From positions 1 through 33,259 of the forward strand of contig JAAYHI010000160.1 in NCBI GenBank assembly GCA_012727415.1: a stretch of 33,259 nt of DNA, read 5' to 3'. This stretch comes from Bacillota bacterium. Lineage in GTDB: Bacteria; Bacillota; Proteinivoracia; UBA4975. The notes below the pieces were generated by a model. It saw nothing but the letters and a program-made list of their open reading frames with translations. It did not search any database and was not told the origin of the DNA. Within the stretch, counting starts at the first letter, position 1; each line of letters starts with the position of its first letter. Shown in pieces: positions 1 through 8,504 of the stretch. The position numbers and the translations under genes are program-made.

Positions 1-623
1 ATTGCAACCGGCTCACTCGAAAGCATGTCAACATATACATCGGCACCATACTCAGGGCAGTCGATATACTCCTGGATCATCAGGTCATGGTGTTTACTAA
101 AGAGAAGGTCGATTTCTTCTCTCCCACTAGCAGTCCTGATTCCCAAACTTGCGCTGCCCCTGACCGGCTTGACAATAACAGGATAATCGATGATGCCGCA
201 TTCAACATCCCTGAAAAACAGTTCTTTGTCAACATAGCTTCTGATAGCCTTAAATCCGTTTTCGAGCAGAAATTGATTGAAACGCCATTTATCAAAACAC
301 ATTTCAACAACATCATAATCGGATATTATTGGAGTTATGCCTGCCTTCAAAAACAAGTCCTTATTTGCCGCCAGCATGCTGAGCTCAGGATCTATCAGGG
401 ACAAAACTGCCCTGATGTCATTCTCCTTACAGATATTTAGTATAGTGTCCAGGTAAGATGCTTCATTTATCCCCGGGACTATGAAGTACTTGTCGGCATC
501 ATACAGTGCGGGAGCCAATTCACTGCAATCCGTCGCCATGACAAGGCCATTACTGCCCAATTCCCGTTTAAAGTACTGGATAATCTTATTTCTGGTGCCG
601 CAACTTAATATCAGTATGTTCAT
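1..623 (-). CDS. ATP-grasp protein, CarB-like (partial, runs off left edge)
   Basis: Own translation from ATG at 621-623 (minus): MNILILSCGTRNKIIQYFKRELGSNGLVMATDCSELAPALYDADKYFIVPGINEASYLDTILNICKENDIRAVLSLIDPELS...DYPVIVKPVRGSASLGIRT...LMIQEYIDCPEYGADVYVDML; open to position 1. Typical ATP-grasp N-domain and VKPxxGSAS motif. Absent from the supplied ORF track because it has no stop in the window. Confidence 0.85.
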   Translation of the reverse strand, partial: MNILILSCGTRNKIIQYFKRELGSNGLVMATDCSELAPALYDADKYFIVPGINEASYLDTILNICKENDIRAVLSLIDPELSMLAANKDLFLKAGITPIISDYDVVEMCFDKWRFNQFLLENGFKAIRSYVDKELFFRDVECGIIDYPVIVKPVRGSASLGIRTASGREEIDLLFSKHHDLMIQEYIDCPEYGADVYVDMLSSEPVA

Positions 624-1559
624 TTACAGTTCCCCCAAGCTGTCGAAAAATAATGGGGTGCCGCCGGTATGGATAAACAGAATATTCATCCCGGTTATTT
701 GACTTTCCCGGATAAATTCTTTCATCCCCCAGAAGGCCTTCCCGGTATATGTGGTATCCAGAGGAATGCCTTCCTTTATCAATACGCTCCTAATGGTTTG
801 CACAACCTCCTGATTGTAACTGCCGTAGCCTTCAAGCACATAAGCATCTACGAAGTCAATGGATTCTCCGCTGACGCCTGTTTCACCGATACTATTCAGG
901 TAGCTGTTTACACTGTCGACGACTACCTGGCTGCCCCAGGGCTTGCGGCGAGCAATACTGATGCCGACAACTTTACTGTTGTCTTTATTGATTACCTGCC
1001 CGCATACAAGGCCGGCTTGAGTAGTGCCGGTGCCGGACGGGTGGAATATATAGTCAAATTTAATTTTGTTGCTATTTTCGAAGTGCAAAATCTCTTTATA
1101 GGCATCTGCATACGCCTTTGTTCCCAGATTGCCGTGGCCGCCGCCAGGGATAAAGTAAGGCTTATACCCCTGATGCCTTAACCTCTCCAATTTTTCCTCA
1201 ATGGTGTCCTTTACAGCTGCCACCTGACACAAAATTATCTCGGCACCAAAGAACTGCATCAGGGCTGTGTTATATGAAGCTGTTCGGGTCTCAACCGGAG
1301 AAATAATACTGCAGGGCAGCCCCTTGGCAGCAGCGAGGTTTGCAACCACTCTGCAGTGGTTAGAACTGCTGCTGCCGTAGGTGACGACATAATCACAGGA
1401 CTTCCTCTCCACTTCTGCGAAAAAGGGCATCGCCTTCCGTGCTTTATTTCCACCGAAGGAAAAAGGGAAGAGATCATCCCTTTTCACGAAGAAGGCATTG
1501 CCATTAAACCTGTCCGTTAGCATTTGAATTGGTGTCGAGGGATAGTTGCCATACATCAT
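624..1559 (-). CDS. PLP-dependent D-cysteine desulfhydrase / ACC deaminase-like protein
   Basis: FVKRDDLFPFSFGGNKARKA, SSSSNHCRVVANLAAAKGL and HPSGTGTTQAGLVCG match the ACC deaminase/D-cysteine desulfhydrase family. Confidence 0.8.
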   Translation of the reverse strand: MMYGNYPSTPIQMLTDRFNGNAFFVKRDDLFPFSFGGNKARKAMPFFAEVERKSCDYVVTYGSSSSNHCRVVANLAAAKGLPCSIISPVETRTASYNTALMQFFGAEIILCQVAAVKDTIEEKLERLRHQGYKPYFIPGGGHGNLGTKAYADAYKEILHFENSNKIKFDYIFHPSGTGTTQAGLVCGQVINKDNSKVVGISIARRKPWGSQVVVDSVNSYLNSIGETGVSGESIDFVDAYVLEGYGSYNQEVVQTIRSVLIKEGIPLDTTYTGKAFWGMKEFIRESQITGMNILFIHTGGTPLFFDSLGEL

Positions 1560-2074
1560 TATAAGTTCTCCTTGCGGTATTCAGCAGCCAGCAAGCCGTA
1601 GACGAATCTGTCAACCCTTCTTCCATCCTGGAGGAGGTCTTGTCGCAGCAGGCCTTCTTTGACAAAACCAAGCCTTTCAAAGAGCTTCTGCGCCGCTAAG
1701 TTTTCAACTTCTGTGTACAGGTAAATCTTATTTAAATTAAAAACAGTAAACCCCTTGTCCAGCAAGAGCCGGGAGGCCGTAAACGCTACTCCCCGGCCTT
1801 TGTATTTCTCTTCGCCAAGAGCAACATAGTACTCCCCTTTCCTGTTCCTGGAGTCGATGTTAATAAGGCCAATCAGGCCGGCGGGTTCCCCGTTGCAGGT
1901 AATGGTATAGTCGGCCCGGTCCTTTCTGCCCTGAAGAGACCTGAACCACAACAATGTCTTCTCTTCGCTCAGAGGTAAATCGTAATGAAGAAATCTGTTG
2001 TTCTTCTCGTCATTAATCCATTTTACCTTAAGGGGTATATCTTCCTCGATAAATCTTCGTATCTCAATATTCAT
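1559..2074 (-). CDS. GNAT (RimJ/RimL-like) N-acetyltransferase
   Basis: MNIEIRRFIEEDIPLKVKWINDE...YKGRGVAFTASRLLLDKGF...NLAAQKLFERLGFVKEG. ATG at 2074 chosen because GAGGTGG upstream serves as the Shine-Dalgarno. Confidence 0.85.
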   Translation of the reverse strand: MNIEIRRFIEEDIPLKVKWINDEKNNRFLHYDLPLSEEKTLLWFRSLQGRKDRADYTITCNGEPAGLIGLINIDSRNRKGEYYVALGEEKYKGRGVAFTASRLLLDKGFTVFNLNKIYLYTEVENLAAQKLFERLGFVKEGLLRQDLLQDGRRVDRFVYGLLAAEYRKENL

Positions 2075-2088
2075 AACTACCACCTCAG

Positions 2089-2703
2089 TCAGGCAGACAT
2101 GTCCTCAGATTGGGTATAAATGCTTTCCTTGCGAAAAATCTTTTGCACAGTTTTAAAGAGTATTTTTATGTCCAGCCAGATGGTAAAATTTTCGACGTAT
2201 TTGACATCGACGCGGATTCTCTCATCCCAGGGCACGGAATTCCTGACAGTGACTTGAGTCAGCCCAGTCATTCCAGGTCTCATTCCAAACCGCTTCCGCT
2301 GGAAATCAGAGTACTCATCATATCTGTACGGGTGGAATGGAACCGGCGGTCTTGGCCCTACCAAACTCATATCCCCAACGATTACATTCCAAAGTTGGGG
2401 TAGTTCATCCAGACATGTCCCTCTGAGGAATTTGCCTATCTTAGTAATTCTCTGGTCCTGCTCGGTCCTGACGAACAAACCGTCGCCAATCTTCTCGGCA
2501 TCAACCACCATTGTTCGGAACTTAAGGATATTGAAGATCTTGCCGTCCTTCCCCAGGCGTTGCTGTTTAAAGAAAACCGGGCCCTTGGAAGTAAGCTTGA
2601 TCAGCAACGCAATAATAAGGAGAATTGGCGAAATAATAATGCCCCCAATAATGCTTCCCAAGAGATCGACAACCCGTTTAATAAAAATATTTACAGCTCT
2701 CAC
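2089..2703 (-). CDS. small sugar transferase / phosphoglycosyl transferase (PglC/WcaJ C-terminal type)
   Basis: KRVVDLLGSIIGGIIISPILLIIALLIKLTSKGPVFFKQQRLGKDGKIFNILKFRTM...DELPQLWNVIVGDMSLVGPRPP...RPGMTGLTQV; single N-terminal hydrophobic segment, 204 aa; GTG start. Confidence 0.92.
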   Translation of the reverse strand: MRAVNIFIKRVVDLLGSIIGGIIISPILLIIALLIKLTSKGPVFFKQQRLGKDGKIFNILKFRTMVVDAEKIGDGLFVRTEQDQRITKIGKFLRGTCLDELPQLWNVIVGDMSLVGPRPPVPFHPYRYDEYSDFQRKRFGMRPGMTGLTQVTVRNSVPWDERIRVDVKYVENFTIWLDIKILFKTVQKIFRKESIYTQSEDMSA

Positions 2704-2737
2704 AGACTCACCCTATCTATTAGCTGATCAGTGCTGC

Positions 2738-2763
2738 TTGATATCACTTAACAGAGCTTAACA
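2738..2763 (+). promoter_or_regulatory. Pho-box-like direct repeats (TTGATA-N4-TTAACA-N4-TTAACA)
   Basis: Three hexamers with exact 10-bp period: ttgata(2738) tcac ttaaca(2748) gagc ttaaca(2758), in the only sizeable gap inside the polysaccharide operon. Confidence 0.35.
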
Positions 2764-2810
2764 CAGTGTACGTTATAATAAAGGGAAATTCATGGCAGGC
2801 TGGCAAGCTA

Positions 2811-3449
2811 TCATTCATAAGGTAAAGGTATTGCTTGCACAAACTTGCCGCGGACAATAAGTCGCTTTGCCGATGAGACGCTTCCCACCCGCTGACAAGT
2901 TGTCAAAGTAATGGCGGCGTAGTCCAGGGGGGCAATTACTTCGACCTGTGTTGGTTCGACAGAAAACACCTCTTCAACTTCATAAAAGTAATCCGCTTTG
3001 GGAGTGCGAAGGATTATTTCATCGCGGGGATTGAGGTCAAAGAGCTTGTGAAAATACCCTGCAGGTCCTCCTCTGTGCCCGGCAATCAATAAGTTGCCGA
3101 CCTCGCCGGGGAAGACGCTTTCCGGATAATAGCTGGGTGGTTGGTTGAACTTACGGGAAAATACATCCATATCCTTGACCGCCACTACTTGCACCGACAA
3201 GTCAACAGCCGGGATCTCCAGTTGAGTGGGAGGGAACTCGTCCCACTTCGGGAGAGAAGGCTCCTGCTGCTTATCTTTTCCGGCAATGGCCTCAATATGA
3301 TATTTCTGACGTTGTTCCATAAATGCTTGTTCCAGGCGGCTCTGCTCCACCCGAGCCTGGATTCTTAAGTACAGAGGATATCCTATCATGGCCAAACCGG
3401 CAAATATCAGGATTGCTGCAACGATATGAATAACTTTCCTTTTTACCAT
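2811..3449 (-). CDS. sortase (class D-like)
   Basis: N-terminal TM segment, LEIPAVDLSVQVV, LLIAGHRGGPAGYFHKLFDL, catalytic Cys in ITLTTCQ and Arg in KRLIVRG. ATG at 3449 follows GGGGGTGA. Confidence 0.88.
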   Translation of the reverse strand: MVKRKVIHIVAAILIFAGLAMIGYPLYLRIQARVEQSRLEQAFMEQRQKYHIEAIAGKDKQQEPSLPKWDEFPPTQLEIPAVDLSVQVVAVKDMDVFSRKFNQPPSYYPESVFPGEVGNLLIAGHRGGPAGYFHKLFDLNPRDEIILRTPKADYFYEVEEVFSVEPTQVEVIAPLDYAAITLTTCQRVGSVSSAKRLIVRGKFVQAIPLPYE

Positions 3450-3481
3450 ACCGTCACCCCCATCCCCCAAGAATGGCTAAG

Positions 3482-4651
3482 TTACCTGTCAGCAAGAATA
3501 TTAACATAAAGATCTATTAACTTGCCCTCTTCACGCTCCCAGCAAAACAAACTGGCAGCTTTGCCTGTATTTTCTGAGTAAATCCGGTAAAGGTCCTTCT
3601 CCAGAAATACGTTAAGTTCGTTGGCGATTAACTCAGGATCCCAGGAAGCCAGGACCAGCCCGACTTTATACTCTTCGACAACCTTCCGCATTTCGGGAAG
3701 GTTGCTGACAACCACCGGCAAGCCCGCCTGCATATATTCAAATACCTTATTGGGCAGGCAGTAATGGTAGCTCAGGCATACATCTTCGATTATACTTATG
3801 CCTATATCCCCTCCCGCTGTATAGGGAGCCAAATCTGACGGGGACACTGCGGGGTGAAAATAAACTCTTGCTGCAACACCTAAGTCTGCGGCCAGCTCTT
3901 TCAAGTGAGGGACGAGAATGCCATTGCCCAAAATGACAATGACAAATTCATCGCGCAAATACCTGGTTGCTTTGACCATCAGTTCCAGCCCCCGATGCGG
4001 GCTGATAACCCCCTGATATAAGAGGATAATCTTATCGGGGGCAATGCCCAAATCCCTGCGCAAGGGGGAAGCGTCCCGGGAAAATTCTTCCCGCGCCCGA
4101 TAATATGGAAGATTCCTCAGCAGGACAACCCCTTCAATACCAAAGCTCTCTTCCATATACTGCGCAATTGGCTGGGTAACAGTAATCACTCCTGCTGCTC
4201 TGCGGGCAATAAAGCGTTCCATCTTTGCCGCCAACTTTTTTACATTTGCCGGGCGCTTAGCGGCATGAGCCGTATGACCCCAAAGTTCATGGGCATCATA
4301 AACCAGTTTGCTCCTGGCCAGCTTGGCAATCATATAACCAATGGGCAGGGCATCCCGGTCGTGCGCATGCACCAACACCGGCCGCAGAAGCCTGCCTTTC
4401 TGCACCATCTTCCAGACACATTCGAGGTACTTAAACAGCTGCCAAAAAAAAGATTTCGGCAGGGAACGTGTCCGCAAGGCAAAGCGGGTTAATTCATGGG
4501 TATCCCGGGTCTCCTTCAGCGGCAGGCCGGTTTCATGCAGTGAGAATACATGGACTTGGTACCCGGCCGCGGTCAGAGTGCGACATTCCCGCAACACTCT
4601 GGAATCGTTGGTAAAACTGTTAAGGACAATATGGAGGACGGTATCAGCCAT
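3482..4651 (-). CDS. glycosyltransferase family 4
   Basis: LVHAHDRDALPIGYMIAKL, LLYQGVISPHRGLELMVKA, PNKVFEYMQAGLPVVVSNLPEM. ATG 4651 preceded by GAGGGG. Confidence 0.9.
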   Translation of the reverse strand: MADTVLHIVLNSFTNDSRVLRECRTLTAAGYQVHVFSLHETGLPLKETRDTHELTRFALRTRSLPKSFFWQLFKYLECVWKMVQKGRLLRPVLVHAHDRDALPIGYMIAKLARSKLVYDAHELWGHTAHAAKRPANVKKLAAKMERFIARRAAGVITVTQPIAQYMEESFGIEGVVLLRNLPYYRAREEFSRDASPLRRDLGIAPDKIILLYQGVISPHRGLELMVKATRYLRDEFVIVILGNGILVPHLKELAADLGVAARVYFHPAVSPSDLAPYTAGGDIGISIIEDVCLSYHYCLPNKVFEYMQAGLPVVVSNLPEMRKVVEEYKVGLVLASWDPELIANELNVFLEKDLYRIYSENTGKAASLFCWEREEGKLIDLYVNILADR

Positions 4652-4674
4652 CTTTTTCCCCTCTTTAGTTATGC

Positions 4675-5796
4675 TCAACCCAGGGATTTGAGTATGGTCG
4701 CCAATGTTCGGGTTACTGTATCCACCTGTTCTTCACTCATCCGGGTAAAGAAAGGCAAAGCTATTGTGCGTGCGGCAATATTTTCTGTCACTGGAAAGTC
4801 ACCAGGTGAGTAACCCGTCATTTCGATTATGTGGGGCTGGTGATGAATGGGGGTAAAATATGGTTTGCAGCCAATGCCCGCTTCCTGCAGGCGATACATG
4901 ACTTTATTCCGATTAATTCCCTCATCCAGGGTTATGACATAGACAAACCAGCTCATCCTGGTAACATTGCCGGCAATCCAGGGTGCGCTAACTCCGGGAA
5001 TGCCCTGCAGCCTTTCTGCGTACATCTCCGCCACCTTTTGACGGGCAGCGATAATTTCATCGAGCCGTTCCATTTGGGCGACGCCAATGGCGGCATGTAC
5101 TTCACTTAAGCGATAGTTATACCCCAGGCGCTGATGCTCCAGCCAGGTTCCTGTGACAGCTCTGCCCTGGCTGCGCATGCTGCGGCATAATTCAGCTATT
5201 TCATCGACATTTGTTACAATCACTCCGCCTTCGGCAGTGGTTATTTGCTTATTAGGATAAAAAGCGAAAGCGGCAACGGTAGACTGAGAACCAGCCATCT
5301 TTCCCCTCCAGGCTGAACCCAGGGCCTCACAGCTGTCCTGAATAACCACCAGGTTATGGCGATGAGCAATATCATTTACCGCCTCAATGTCAAAAGGCTG
5401 GCCAAAAACATCCACAGGCAAAATCCCTTTGGTTTTTGAGGTTATCCTGGCTTCGATCTGATTGATATCGAGATTGAAAGTGCGGGGGTCAATGTCAACA
5501 AATACAGGCTTGCCCCTTTCAAATAATATGCAGTTAGTCGAGGCAATAAAGCTAAAAGGCGTCGTGATGACTTCATCGCCTTCTTCAATCCCGCATGCCC
5601 TGATCATCAAGTGCAAAGCACTGGTGCCGCTGTTTACGGCAATGGCATGTTTAACGCCAATATATTCGCTGACTAGTTGCTCAAATCTTTCGATTACCGG
5701 ACCGATGCTGAGCACACCTGAACGCAATACTTCATTGACATATTCGATTTCTTTTTCACCGACATCCGGCCGGGACAGAGGAATTACTTCTTTCAT
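4675..5796 (-). CDS. DegT/DnrJ/EryC1 aminotransferase (PglE/ArnB-like)
   Basis: MKEVIPLSRPDVGEKEIEYVNEVLRSGVLSIGP...VNSGTSALHLMIRACGIEEGDEVITTPFSFIASTN...AFYPNKQITTAEGGVIVT (PLP Lys). The longer ORF to 5952 overlaps the upstream gene. Confidence 0.92.
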   Translation of the reverse strand: MKEVIPLSRPDVGEKEIEYVNEVLRSGVLSIGPVIERFEQLVSEYIGVKHAIAVNSGTSALHLMIRACGIEEGDEVITTPFSFIASTNCILFERGKPVFVDIDPRTFNLDINQIEARITSKTKGILPVDVFGQPFDIEAVNDIAHRHNLVVIQDSCEALGSAWRGKMAGSQSTVAAFAFYPNKQITTAEGGVIVTNVDEIAELCRSMRSQGRAVTGTWLEHQRLGYNYRLSEVHAAIGVAQMERLDEIIAARQKVAEMYAERLQGIPGVSAPWIAGNVTRMSWFVYVITLDEGINRNKVMYRLQEAGIGCKPYFTPIHHQPHIIEMTGYSPGDFPVTENIAARTIALPFFTRMSEEQVDTVTRTLATILKSLG

Positions 5797-7358
5797 TATT
5801 TTCCTCCCTGCTCTGCATGGCTGAATCTTTGCCATACTCTTTTGATCAGAATCTTTGTTTCGGCAGCTCCCTGTGCTTTCAGCAACGCGGCGCAGAGGAA
5901 GTACACTGCAGCACCAAGCCCGATAACTGCTGCCAAGGTCACCGCTGCCCACAATCTGCCCGAGGGCATCAAGGGCATCAACATATCATATACAAAGTAT
6001 ACCACTATCCCCATCAGCAATGAAGCAACCAGTGACTTACCCGCATCGGCCAGCATGGGCCGAACTTTTATGCCGCCAATTTTGCGGGCGAGAAGCCAAA
6101 GCAGCAAAACCCCTCCCAGCCAGTGGGACAATGAAGTTGCCAGGGCCAGCCCCCCATGCTTGAGGCTGCCGATAAAGAGGAAATTTAACACTACATTCAT
6201 AGAAATAGAGGCAAACGAAGACAGCAATGGAGTCTTGACATCACCCATGGCGTAGAAGGCTTTAATCGAAAAAGTGCTCAGCATGGTGCCAATCAGACCG
6301 ACGCTGTAAAACTGTAAAGGGGCAGCAGTTTGAATGGCAGCGGTCATATCGAAATGGCCCCTTTGAAAGACAATCTGAATTATTGGCAAGGCCAGCACCA
6401 CAAATCCCACCACCATAGGCATCAGCAAAAACTGCATGGAATTGACGGCCTTGGTGAAGGTATCGCGAAACTTGTCATATTCCCGATTGTTAATGTAGTC
6501 AACAAGGCTCGGGTAAACTACAGTAATAATTGAAGTAATCAGCAAGCCCTGAGGCAAGCCGACCAAGCGGGAAGAATAATTGAGGTAGGAAATGCTTCCC
6601 TCCGCCAATGTAGAGGCAAACATTTTGTCAGTTACAGACTTAATCTGGCTAGCCATGCTCCCAATAATTACCGGCGGCAGCATGCGCAAGATCTCTTTAA
6701 GCCCATCGGCGGATGATGCCTTCAAGTCCCCATACATCTTGGTTTTCAGGAACCATGGTAACTTAAACAACGACTGTGCGACGACGCCAAAAAGGGTTCC
6801 CCAAACCAGGGCATAAATACCCAGCTTCTGGTGGAGCGCAAAGCTTATGGCAATAATGACTATGTTATAAGGAAAACCATCCATTCCGGGAACGGCAAAA
6901 TTCCTGTTGACATGGAGAACTGCCCGGATAACTGAAGAAAGGAAGCGGAACAGAATCATTACGCACAGGATTTTCACCATACCTGCGGTAATGCTGGCAG
7001 TGGCATCGTCAAAACCAACTGCAAAGAGCTTAACCAACTGCTTGGGAAAAAGCTCAATAGGAAGGACAAATAACAGGGCGGTAACTGCCAGGCCAATAAG
7101 AATAAATCTTATCACCAAAGACTTGTCCCGCTTTTGTTTGCGGAAACGGTCATATATCGGTATAAAAACATTGTTGATGGCTGACCCCACTCCGGTATAA
7201 AGCAGGGTAGGAATCGTCACCGCCATATTATAAGCATCCGTCAAAGCCGTCGCACCGAAAAGGGCAGCTACCACCATCTCCCGGCCGAAACCCAGGACTT
7301 TGCTTGCCATGGTCAGGACAATTACAATTATTGCTGAGCGCGTAATATTCTTTTTCAT
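5796..7358 (-). CDS. murJ: MurJ/MviN-family lipid-linked oligosaccharide flippase
   Basis: MKKNITRSAIIVIVLTMASKVLGFGREMVVAALFGATALTDAYNMAVTIPTLLYTGVGSAINNVFIPIY; many TM segments; MOP superfamily MviN signature. Confidence 0.9.
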   Translation of the reverse strand: MKKNITRSAIIVIVLTMASKVLGFGREMVVAALFGATALTDAYNMAVTIPTLLYTGVGSAINNVFIPIYDRFRKQKRDKSLVIRFILIGLAVTALLFVLPIELFPKQLVKLFAVGFDDATASITAGMVKILCVMILFRFLSSVIRAVLHVNRNFAVPGMDGFPYNIVIIAISFALHQKLGIYALVWGTLFGVVAQSLFKLPWFLKTKMYGDLKASSADGLKEILRMLPPVIIGSMASQIKSVTDKMFASTLAEGSISYLNYSSRLVGLPQGLLITSIITVVYPSLVDYINNREYDKFRDTFTKAVNSMQFLLMPMVVGFVVLALPIIQIVFQRGHFDMTAAIQTAAPLQFYSVGLIGTMLSTFSIKAFYAMGDVKTPLLSSFASISMNVVLNFLFIGSLKHGGLALATSLSHWLGGVLLLWLLARKIGGIKVRPMLADAGKSLVASLLMGIVVYFVYDMLMPLMPSGRLWAAVTLAAVIGLGAAVYFLCAALLKAQGAAETKILIKRVWQRFSHAEQGGK

Positions 7359-7382
7359 TATTATCCCCCTTGCCTGCGGCTA

Positions 7383-8504
7383 TCAGACCAACAAGGCTGC
7401 AATTCTTTGTCCGGCACGTCCATCTCCGTAAGGAGCTGGCCGCGGCCCCTCCGGCGGCAAAAAGTCATGGTACATTGTCAGTTTTCTGCCCCCCAGCCCC
7501 GCCAGCACATTCCAGCCCGCTTCAACTGTTTCCAGCCATTCTGTTTCATCTCGCAAAGTAATGCACGGCTTCCCTAAAATAAAGGCTTCCTTTTGCACTC
7601 CGCCTGAATCGGTAATTATCAAGGATGCATTGTCCATCAGAAGCAGCATTTCCAGATAGCCAACGGGCTCAATTGCGTGCAGAGAGGGAGATTCCAGCAG
7701 TCTCTCCAGCCTGAAACCGGCGGCCTTTTTTCTGGTCCGGGGATGCAAGGGCAGTATTACTTTGCGCCCCATCGAGGCAAGCCCCCGGAAGACACCTTCC
7801 AGGTTTTCAGGCACATCAGTATTTTCCGCCCGGTGTACTGTAGCAAGGATATAATCATCGCCAAAATGGATTTCCGGTGGCAACTGCCTGCGGCGTGCTA
7901 TCTCCAGATTGTATAATACAGCGTCGTACATGACATCTCCTGTGTTGACAACCAAGGGCCTTTCAGGAGTAACCGAAGGTATTGCCGCCCCAATGTTCGC
8001 CAAATCCCCATTGGAGAAGAGATTAGTAAAGCCTTCCTCTGACAGGTTCCTTACTGCAGTTGCCGTGGGACAAGCTAAGATGGTGGAGATGCTGTCGGTA
8101 ACCACCCGATTGATTTCCTCAGGCATTCTGCGGTTAAAGCTGCGCAGCCCCGACTCCACATGCAAAACCGGCACGTGCAGCTTTACCGCTGCCAAAGCCC
8201 CCGCCACAGTGGAATTAGTATCCCCGTACACAAGTACCCAATCAGGTTGTTCCTTGACAATTATCTCCTCAACCTCCGCCAGCATCCTGCCAGTCTGGCG
8301 GCCATGACTGCCCGAACCCACCCCCAGATTATAGTCGGGCAGCGGAATATTCAGTTCCTGAAAAAAAACGGCAGACATATTTTCGTCATAATGCTGGCCA
8401 GTATGGACTATCACTTCCTGATGGAACCGGCGCAACACCCTGGACACTGCTGCTGCCTTGATAAACTGAGGACGTGCGCCTAAAACCGTAAGAACTTTCA
8501 TCAT
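7383..8504 (-). CDS. wecB: UDP-N-acetylglucosamine 2-epimerase (non-hydrolysing; WecB/WbpI type)
   Basis: VLTVLGARPQFIKAAAVSR, VHTGQHYDENMSAVFF, YNLGVGSGSHGRQTGRML, VLVYGDTNSTVAGALAA, HVESGLRSFNRRMPEEINR, ITDSGGVQKEAF. Confidence 0.92.
   Translation of the reverse strand: MMKVLTVLGARPQFIKAAAVSRVLRRFHQEVIVHTGQHYDENMSAVFFQELNIPLPDYNLGVGSGSHGRQTGRMLAEVEEIIVKEQPDWVLVYGDTNSTVAGALAAVKLHVPVLHVESGLRSFNRRMPEEINRVVTDSISTILACPTATAVRNLSEEGFTNLFSNGDLANIGAAIPSVTPERPLVVNTGDVMYDAVLYNLEIARRRQLPPEIHFGDDYILATVHRAENTDVPENLEGVFRGLASMGRKVILPLHPRTRKKAAGFRLERLLESPSLHAIEPVGYLEMLLLMDNASLIITDSGGVQKEAFILGKPCITLRDETEWLETVEAGWNVLAGLGGRKLTMYHDFLPPEGPRPAPYGDGRAGQRIAALLV

Noticed and set aside
5797-5952. N-terminal extension of the DegT aminotransferase ORF (also 10969..11094 of the Wzy ORF and 16034..16090 of the Gfo/Idh ORF)
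   Set aside because: Extensions overlap the upstream gene's 3' end and precede the conserved domain start; internal ATG with better context chosen.
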